In this document: one piece after another, positions 56,241-64,000 of the stretch
Layout: each line of letters opens with the position of its first letter
Numbering within the stretch: the first letter of the stretch is position 1
The notes under the pieces: model-generated
Told to the model about the DNA's origin: nothing
The model's database searches: none
Seen by the model: the letters and a program-made list of their open reading frames with translations, nothing else
Program-made: the position numbers and the translations under genes
DNA from: Selaginella moellendorffii
Lineage: Eukaryota; Streptophyta; Lycopodiopsida; Selaginellales; Selaginellaceae
Assembly (NCBI RefSeq): GCF_000143415.4
Contig: NW_003314261.1
Span: forward strand, 310,001-374,000
Reading direction: 5' to 3'
DNA: 64,000 nucleotides

Positions 56241-59200
56241 TCACAGGGGGAACATCGAAGGTGGTCCCGATGGCCCAAGCAATCTTGATGTCTGAAAGGC
56301 CACTTCAGAATGGATGTGAAGGCACGCGACGGCCATCTACAAACACGCAGACGGAAGATGGCTTCAATCAAATGCGTCTGAGAAAAGTTCAGGTACCTTG
56401 GCACAGTCGGGATCTGGATCATGGGAGGCAACTTCAAGACACCATTCGCGGATCCACTCCAGACCTTCGGTAAGAGAAGCATCCAGTGCGGCTACATGTG
56501 AAGGACTAAGTGCTACCAAGACACGGGAAGCAGCAAAGAGTACTGCTCTTCTCACATAAGGTTCCGGATGCTTGAAGATGGGCCTGAAAAGAAGACACAG
56601 TTAAACTAAGTTGTTGTAAGAAAAAAAAAACCAAAACGTACCGAGATCTCAGCATTTCAATAAGCCCGGCACCTAACGCCGGTGAATCCGGCTGGAGAGA
56701 CAGACACTGCATGCAAACACCCAGCATCATTATAAGTCTCGCAAGGATAATGAAGTCTGTCCCCATTATGTCGAGCCCACTTCTTTTCTTGTCGTAATCT
56801 CGCATTACCGGCAGCATGAATGCAGTAGCAACCGGAGCAAATCTGTTTCTTCTATAACTACAAGACTCGCCTCCTCCTGTCTTCAACCTTTCCACTTGGA
56901 GCTCAAGCGACCGTTTACCCCACCGGCGAGATTTCCCAAGCTCTTCTTGTCCGGGCCGCGGTGGGAGTTCCCTCTCGTACGTCGGTCCCCACGATAGCAA
57001 AGAATCGCCCGACAATGGACGCGACACCTCTTTCCAAGGCCCTGCCGCTCGAGTGACTTCCTTAGGCTCCGCACCATTCGCAAGCTCTTGCGCTGCATCT
57101 GGAAAAAAGTAATGACATCAGGATAAACGCTTGCATAAGTACTTGCCCGCTAAAACATCCAGGATCATAAGCCGTTGGCTCATGTCAACGTGAACTGAGT
57201 AGAGCTCTTTTGTTAGAACACCTGCACTGGTCAGTGGTGCACAGACCAGCAAAGCCATAAGTGCACGATGCCGTTTGACTTCCACTGTATCATCCGCGGC
57301 GCTACAACGCACATATACTAATGCTTGGACCAAATCTGCCGCCGAGTTCTCGAGTTCGTCAGGCATTAGCCTGACGAAGTTCTCACACACATCCAGAGCT
57401 CTTTCGATCTGCAAGTTGTATATCAGCTAAAACAAGCAGCATAGAAACCAGAACACTTACTGCATCCGGATCGTCTCCTTTTCTCAAGCTCGCAGCACAG
57501 CTACTCAGCTGTGATGGGAATTTTGCTTTGTCAAGATCGGCCTCGTCATCAGACATGTCATATGGCTTGAGAGAAGCCTCACTTTCGCTGTCCGATTCTT
57601 CGTTCCCGCCAAGGTTTGCCAGATCTACCACAGCATCCGGATCATCCACTTCCACTGTAGTTTTGGCCTTCACCTGCCTCGCAATACCATCGTTCCCTGC
57701 TTCAGGCGCATCAGCCAAAACCTTCTTTCCCGAATAATCTGGAACATCCCAGTTTTGAAGATCCTCGATATTGTCTTCGTCGTCTAGAAGTAGAGGGTTA
57801 TCTGGATTGATCACGATAGAATATACGAGAGCAATTTGTTTTGCCATCCGGCGAATTAGTGGAAATGGGCTGTCCAGCCTTCCTATAGAAGAGCACCGTG
57901 AGAAACACCAAACAATGAAAGGCTATGTAGTGTTTACTTACTACTAACACCGTCAAGAATAAATTTTAGAAGACTGTCAGTTCCTGAAATCTCCTCTTTA
58001 GTCATCGCTTTGATGGAGATACCTAGAGCCGCGGTCACATCTGATAGTGGTTTGTCAATACAAAGACGAGACTGAACCTAGAAAAACATACATGCTTGGC
58101 GGTCGTTCGATGCAGACTGGATGTAATTTTTTTCTGCCCAAGATTCTGCTAGAGATCTTGCGATATCTTTCTGAATGTTCTTTTCCTCGCCGTGCTTGCA
58201 AAGCACTGAGAACGACAGTATGCAATTCAAAATACGCAAAGGAAACACTTTCCAAAGTAAAAACCTGTCAGTGAAAATATTTCTGCACGCGCAATAGAAA
58301 CCTTCAGTTCCAAAACCTGGTGTAAGAAAATCGTAGCTTACCTCACACTTGCGTGCGAAAGCGGGTCTCCGAATAACGAGTGGAGTGTAAAGTAAGCATC
58401 TTGTTCTGTCACATAACAGTCGTTTAGTCTGTACAATACAGCTTCCGCCATCCGCTCGAGAGCATAGAAGTCTTTCATGGACAAAACTACCCCTTGCCAG
58501 CATGTGATCTCCTTGGGAACTGTTTTCAACGTTTGAACAAAGTGTGATAACTCGGAAACAAATTTCGCAGCCACAACATCTGCAAAAGCCAAGACCGTCG
58601 ACAATAATTGTCCAAAGTGAGTCTTACCAGCGTGACCACGCCTGCAAAGCTTGTTAAAAAGCTCCCCTATAAACAGAAACTTCCCCTTGGCGAGGCTGTC
58701 GGTTGAACCATCCCAGCCCTCCTTGGCAGCCGAAAGAATTTGGGACACCACGGAGCTGAGAAATGATCTGTGGCTCGAGTTAAGAATTCGTAACGTAGAC
58801 AAAACAACAACACCAATGTTTCAAGGATACGGACTGTGAAGACTCGCAGGAGCCTTTGGACGCACCCTGTCAGGAACAGATGAAACAAGCTGCGCAACTT
58901 GTGTGATGCATTGAAGCGACGGCTGTCCAGCCTCAGCAAACTCCTCCGCTATGTTACGCACTCCTGGATTCTCCACAAAACACTTGATCAATAGCCTGAA
59001 AGTTCACCCAAGTTGTCAGGCCTCAAGGTTTCGAGCTTTTTACCGTTCGGCTTGGATGCACAGAACGTTATCAAACTCACTTTCGAGAGAATGTTCCGTA
59101 CCAAGTGCCGGCACCAGAGCCATGAGCACTTCGCTTGGACGGCCCGCCAGGAAAAAATCATCAAAGAGCGAGCTTCTTTCACTCTCCGTGAGACAGGCGA

Positions 59201-59627
59201 TCCAGTCGGGTGCCACCTCTTGAAGAAGCGGAGTCAGCATTTCATTGCCGAGAATGAGAATGAGGCAGCAACTTACTGTAAAGAAGAAACTTGGCCACGA
59301 TTCCAAAACATTCTGGCTCGTGAAGCACATTTTCTCCTTGTCCTCGTTGCTTGCAAAGATCTGCAAGCTATATGACGAAATATCACTGTAATACCGCAGA
59401 GATATCTTCGGGATATATCATACCTGAGCGATATCTCCAATCTTGGAAGAATCTGCTGAACACAAGCAGCATTGCGATGTATAATCCAGGCCAAACGAAC
59501 CTTGACGATCGCCGAAGACGACCGATCGCAGCACGCCGAGAGCCGCCACGACATCGTCCACGGCGCAATCGCGCCTGGCGAGGAGATCGCCGATCGCCCT
59601 GGCGAGCGCGAGCAGCGACGACGACAT
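56241..59627 (-). CDS. TEL2: TEL2/TELO2 homologue (telomere length regulation protein, TTT complex)
   Basis: ATG 59627-59625 (MSSSLLALARAIGDLLARRD), TGA 56243-56241, many short introns. The protein is a long alpha-solenoid: WQGVVLSMKDFYALERMAEAV, LPxLILNC-type helices, LLKFILDGVS and RRMAKQIALVYS. An acidic stretch ESDSESEASLKPYDMSDDEADLDK lies near 57570-57530, the TEL2 signature that is phosphorylated by CK2 in other eukaryotes. The conserved C-terminal part is RRWGKRS, NRFAPVATAFMLPVMRDYDKK, ILARLIMMLGVCMQC, then YVRRAVLFAASRVLVAL (~56950-56520). TEL2 with TTI1/TTI2 and HSP90 stabilises PIKK kinases (TOR, ATM, ATR). Length (~950-1000 aa) is normal. The last exon, after the CCAAG donor at 56399, is short and ends PPSMFPL. 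Confidence 0.9.
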
Positions 59628-59938
59628 TCCTTCCTAAAACCCTAGAACTCACGAGAAGGAGAAAATATTTTGTTTCGAGGTCCCAGTTTCGAATCCCGTC
59701 CACTTCGATTTCCTCTGACAGGGCATTGACGATGTATAGGTCGTCGGACACGACAAAGGCAAGCATCACCAACGCTAGAAAATGTTGACCAAGAAATGAG
59801 AAAGAAATTTTTTTGGTCGCGCTGGAATGGATCGATCCGAGATAAGCTCGGTAAATAATAGAAGCCCTTTGCTGGGACTTGCCAAATAAATAGGAGCTTC
59901 CCAAAACACTTTGGATTCGATCTGGGAGAGTGGGAGCT

Positions 59939-61727
59939 ATGGCGGGCGGAGGAGTCCAAATGCTCGCTCCCGGATCCAGAGCCGCCGAGTACAAGGGCCG
60001 AATGACCAGTTACGTGGTCTTCGCGTGTATCATCGCTGCGACTGGAGGATCAATCTTTGGCTACGACATCGGGATCTCGGGTAAGATCGATCGGTCATAC
60101 GTTTTCGAGGTGGAGTTGGAATCGGATCTCATGGGAGCGCTGGCAATTTGGCAGGAGGAGTGACCTCCATGAACGATTTCCTCATCAAATTCTTCCCGGT
60201 GGTGTATCGCAAGAAACTGGGGCTCATCCGCGAGGACGACTACTGCAAGTATGACAACCAGAAGCTCACGGCCTTCACATCCTCGCTCTACATCGCGGGC
60301 CTCACGTCCACATTCGCCGCCTCCTTCACCACCCGGCGCTATGGCCGCCGCCCCTCGATCCTCATCGGCGGCATTAGCTTCCTCATCGGGGCGGCGCTCA
60401 ACGCCGGCGCCGAGAATCTGGAAATGCTCATCCTGGGGCGGATCATGCTGGGCGTAGGCATTGGATTCGGCAACCAAGTAAGCTCGATCGCGATGGGTTC
60501 TCCCCGATTTTGCTCCATCGATCGACCCATTTGAATCTTGATTCCAGGCAGTTCCTCTCTACTTGTCCGAGATGGCGCCGGCGAGGATGCGAGGAAGCAT
60601 GAATCTACTGTTCCAGCTCGCCACCACCATCGGGATCCTGGTAGCCAACGTGATCAATTTCTTCACCCAGAAGCTCCATCCCTGGGGCTGGCGATTGTCA
60701 CTGGGATTGGCAGGGGCGCCGGCATTGGTCATGACAGTGGGAGCTCTCTTCCTCCCGGAGACCCCCAACAGCCTGGTGGAGAGGGGACTGATCGATCAAG
60801 GGCGAAACATCCTGGAGAAGATCCGCGGCACCAAGGACGTGGACGCGGAGATGGAGGACCTGATCGAGGCCAGCGAGACCGCCAATGCCGTCAAGCACCC
60901 CTTCCGCAACATCCTCAAGAAGAGGAATCGCCCCCAGCTGGTCATGGCCATCTTCATCCCGGCGTTCCAGCAGCTCACGGGCATCAATTCCATCCTTTTC
61001 TACGCGCCCGTGCTGTTCCAGAGCCTGGGATTCGGGGATAACGCCGCGCTCTACTCGGCTGTCATGACCGGCGCAGTGATCACGCTCGCCACGCTCGTCT
61101 CCATCGCTCTGGTGGACCGCTGGGGTCGCAGATTCCTCTTCCTGGAAGGCGGCATTCAAATGATCGTCTGCCAGGTAAGTTGCTCAAGAACCCTAAATTT
61201 TAACTTGGATGATCATCGTGGTTGTGGTTCCTTGGCAGACGACCATTGGCGTGATCTTGAAGGAGAAATTCGGGGGATCCAAGCAGCTGTCCAAGCCCTA
61301 CTCCGTCACAGTAGTGACGCTCATTTGCACGTTTGTGGCGGCGTTTGGGTGGTCGTGGGGGCCGCTTGGATGGCTCGTCCCCAGCGAGATTTTCCCGCTC
61401 GAGACGCGATCAGCGGGGCAGAGCATCACGGTGTCGGTCAATCTCTTGTTCACGTTTCTGATCGCGCAGGCGTTTTTGTGGCTGCTCTGCCATCTCAAGT
61501 ATGGAATCTTCCTGCTCTTCGCGGCGCTGGTGACCGTCATGACCATCTTCATCTACTTCTTGCTGCCCGAGACCAAGAATGTTCCCATCGAGGAGATGAT
61601 TCATGCGTGGAGGAGGCACTGGTTTTGGAGCAAATTTGTGGGCGGATCTAGCTTGGCTCCTCAGCCTGTTCAACCGCTAGAGACGATCAAGCCCAAAGAC
61701 AAAGATCGTGACGACGGAACGAGTTAA
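59939..61727 (+). CDS. STP-type monosaccharide/H+ symporter, copy 1
   Basis: Four exons read from splice sites: 59939-60080, 60154-60477, 60548-61173, 61239-61727. Twelve-TM MFS sugar porter of ~525 aa. Motifs: [11 protein letters not shown] in TM1, RYGRRPS (loop 2-3), [10 protein letters not shown] (PESPR-like region), [28 protein letters not shown] in TM7, [25 protein letters not shown] in TM10, and [11 protein letters not shown] after TM12. Cytosolic ends are hydrophilic. STPs import hexoses from the apoplast with protons at the plasma membrane. TM1-associated residues F-G-Y-D and the Q-Q-x-T-G-I-N motif for sugar binding are intact. It is the upstream member of a tandem pair. It is divergent from TEL2 with only ~310 bp between start codons, so the two share a promoter region. 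Confidence 0.95.
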
Positions 61728-62081
61728 AATGTTACTGCTATCTTGTGTAATATCTTATGCTGTTTCGTACAAGGGTCTATCAACAGAAAAAGGTGGCGGG
61801 AGTGGCGACGACATTGATATGAAAATATTTCTCGCCCAAGTCAACGTGGTTCGCTGACCCACGCAAAGATGCTGATTCGTTCGTACGAATCACGCGAGTC
61901 GTGTCAACGGATATGTCCAGCTTCTAAAAAAATCTCAGCCTTAATGTGGATGTGATCCTATCCAAATCCATGGAATTCGGATATAAATGGCCAGCTTTTC
62001 CACTGCCGATCATTCAATAACCTAGCTTTGCTCTCGTCTCTCCGTCTTCTCTTGGAAGTCCAAGCATTTTTCGATTGATCC
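61728..62081. promoter_or_regulatory. Spacer between the tandem STP genes
   Basis: It contains the 3' UTR of copy 1 and the promoter of copy 2. A TATA-like ATATAAATGG at about 61981-61990, roughly 95 bp before the copy 2 ATG, is the best candidate core promoter. Confidence 0.45.
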
Positions 62082-63854
62082 ATGGCGGTAGGCGGTGGAG
62101 TCGCGAGCGGTGGCAGCGCGAGGGCGGATCTCTACCGCGGCCACACGACCAAGTATGTGATCTTGGCGTGCATTGTGGCTGCCAGCGGAGGCTTGATCTT
62201 TGGCTACGATGTGGGCATCTCAGGTAAGTTTGCGCGATCATCATGGTGGCTTTCTCCTCCTCTCCGGCTCTAAACTTTGCTTGTATGATCCATCCAGGTG
62301 GTGTGACGTCCATGGACGATTTCCTGGAGAAGTTCTTCCCGGGTGTCAAGAGGCACAAGGACCTTGCCGCCAATGGCGATTCCGATTACTGCAAGTATGA
62401 CAACCAGAAGCTCCAGGCCTTCACATCGTCGCTCTATCTCGCGGGCCTGGTTGCGAGCTTCCTCGCCTCGCATGTCACCAAGAAGTATGGACGCCGCCCA
62501 TCCATCATTTGCGGAGGTCTCAGCTTTTTGGTTGGCGCAGTGCTCAATGGCGCTGCCGCCAATCTGGTCATGCTCATCCTCGGCCGGATTATGCTGGGTG
62601 TTGGCGTGGGTTTTGGCAACCAGGTAACCGATGGATCATATACAACCACCAAAGACAACGTTTTGATCATGTCCTTTCTTTCTTTTCCAGGCAGTGCCAG
62701 TCTATCTCTCAGAGATGGCACCCGCGAAGATCCGTGGCGCTCTAAATATCATGTTCCAGCTCGCCATCACGATTGGAATCCTGTGCGCGAATCTTATCAA
62801 CTATGGAACCGCTAAGATTCCTGGCTGGGGATGGCGCCTCTCGCTTGGTCTCGCCGGAGTACCAGCCATTCTCATGAGCGTGGGTGGTCTTTTCTTGCCC
62901 GAGACTCCAAACAGTTTGATCGAGCGTGGACGCTGCGACGAAGGTCGCCGCCTCCTCGTCAAGATCCGCGGCACCGAGGAAGTGGATGCCGAGTATGAAG
63001 ATATCAAAGAGGCGAGCGATCTCGCGGCTGCCATCGCTAGCCCCTTGAAGAACATTTTCGAGCGGAGGAGTCGTCCCCAGCTCATCTTGGCGACGTTGAT
63101 CCCATTCTTCCAGCAGTTCACGGGGATCAACGCTATCATGTTCTATGCCCCGGTGCTCTTCCAGACGATCGGATTTGGCAGCGACGCATCGCTCTACTCG
63201 GCCGTGATCACCGGCGCTGTCAATGTCGTGGCTACCCTCGTCTCGATCGCGCTTGTCGATCGGTTGGGCCGCCGCTTCTTCTTCTTGCAAGCTGGAGTCC
63301 AAATGTTCGTCTCACAGGTAAGCAGCATGCTTCTCTAGATCGATCGAAGTTCTCATTCTTCCTTTCTAAATCCATAGGTGGTGGTGGCGGTGATCTTGGG
63401 CGTCAAGTTTGGAGGAACCAAGGAGCTGGACAAAGTTTACGCTGTGATCGTCGTGATCGTGATATGCTGCTACGTCTCTGCCTTTGCCTGGTCTTGGGGG
63501 CCCTTGGGCTGGCTCGTTCCCAGCGAGATTTTCCCACTGGAGACGCGATCGGCCGGGCAAGCGATCACGGTGGCAGTTAATCTCTTCTTCACCTTCGTCA
63601 TTGCCCAGGCGTTCCTCAGCATGATGTGCCATATGAAGTTCGGGATCTTCCTGTTCTTCGCGGCCTGGGTGGCGATCATGTCAGTCTTCGTCTTCTGGTT
63701 CATACCCGAGACCAAGAACGTTCCAATCGAGGAGATGATGGGTGTGTGGAGAAAGCACTGGTTTTGGAGGAGGATTGTCCCGGACCAAGATCCTCCGGTT
63801 ATCCCATACAAGCAGGATGATGAAAGCAAGATGGGCGTAGAGATGACAAACTAA
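62082..63854 (+). CDS. STP-type monosaccharide/H+ symporter, copy 2 (tandem duplicate)
   Basis: Four exons with the same intron positions as copy 1: 62082-62223, 62298-62623, 62691-63317, 63378-63854. The protein (~520 aa) shares all STP motifs with copy 1 ([102 protein letters not shown]). The N-terminus ([17 protein letters not shown]) and C-terminus (...[11 protein letters not shown]) differ. The start gap between the copies is only ~355 bp, typical of tandem duplication. It probably has an apoplastic hexose-uptake role like its neighbour; substrate range cannot be told from sequence. Confidence 0.95.
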
Positions 63855-64000
63855 AGATCACTGAGTGAGAAGAACTAAGTAGGATGAAGACTAAAAAATG
63901 TAAAAATCTATCACTCTCAACTTTACGGCTAAGACCAACACTCAAAAACGCTAGAAACTTTCATACCGTGTTGTCTGGTAATGCGGGACAATCCGAGGAT

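Overview
The window looks like nuclear DNA of a land plant, most probably a lycophyte such as Selaginella. The genes are compact, with many introns of roughly 50-100 bp and short intergenic gaps. They include plant-only families: a PLS-type PPR protein, a cellulose synthase with RING-like zinc finger, an EXORDIUM-like protein, an R2R3-MYB, a TPLATE-complex subunit and STP sugar transporters. The species is inferred from style and from recall of protein families, not from a search.

Layout. Bases 1-6.9 kb: the 3' part of a PPR gene (+) and a complete TASH3 gene (-), an SH3-domain subunit of the TPLATE endocytic adaptor complex. Bases 7.0-36.7 kb: a block of nested transposable elements with no credible host gene. 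Bases 36.7-63.9 kb: ten host genes in the order Crinkler-like P-loop/REase protein (-), CesA (-), PHD-finger protein (-), EXORDIUM-like (-), VPS24/CHMP3 (-), TSO1-like CXC protein (+), R2R3-MYB (-), TEL2 (-), and two tandem STP-type hexose/H+ symporters (+).

The transposon block can be unpicked from target-site duplications (TSDs). A decayed Ty3/gypsy element (element 2, - strand) was interrupted by a chromodomain Ty3/gypsy element (gypsy-1, - strand, 5' LTR 24152-25302). Gypsy-1 was itself hit three times. A 7.5-kb non-coding LARD-like LTR element (16507-23987, TSD CTCAT) sits in gag. A hAT DNA transposon (12922-15488, TSD AGTTGAAG) sits in the gag zinc knuckle. A TRIM-like mini-retrotransposon (10004-10878) lies between RNase H and integrase. 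A Cassandra-like solo LTR carrying 5S-rRNA-derived sequence (16577-16887, TSD CAGTG) is inserted in the 3' LTR of the LARD. To the right are two type-B solo LTRs, one of them holding a solo LTR of the LARD family (31879-32992, TSD CTGTG), and another gypsy-1-type LTR. Three LTR families (A, B, C) share a core with a poly-G tract and a TATA-like site, and B and C carry hexamer-based minisatellites upstream of it.

The host genes do not form one pathway, and no operon-like logic is expected. Exact exon borders are given only where the splice sites were read directly; elsewhere spans run from start codon to stop codon.
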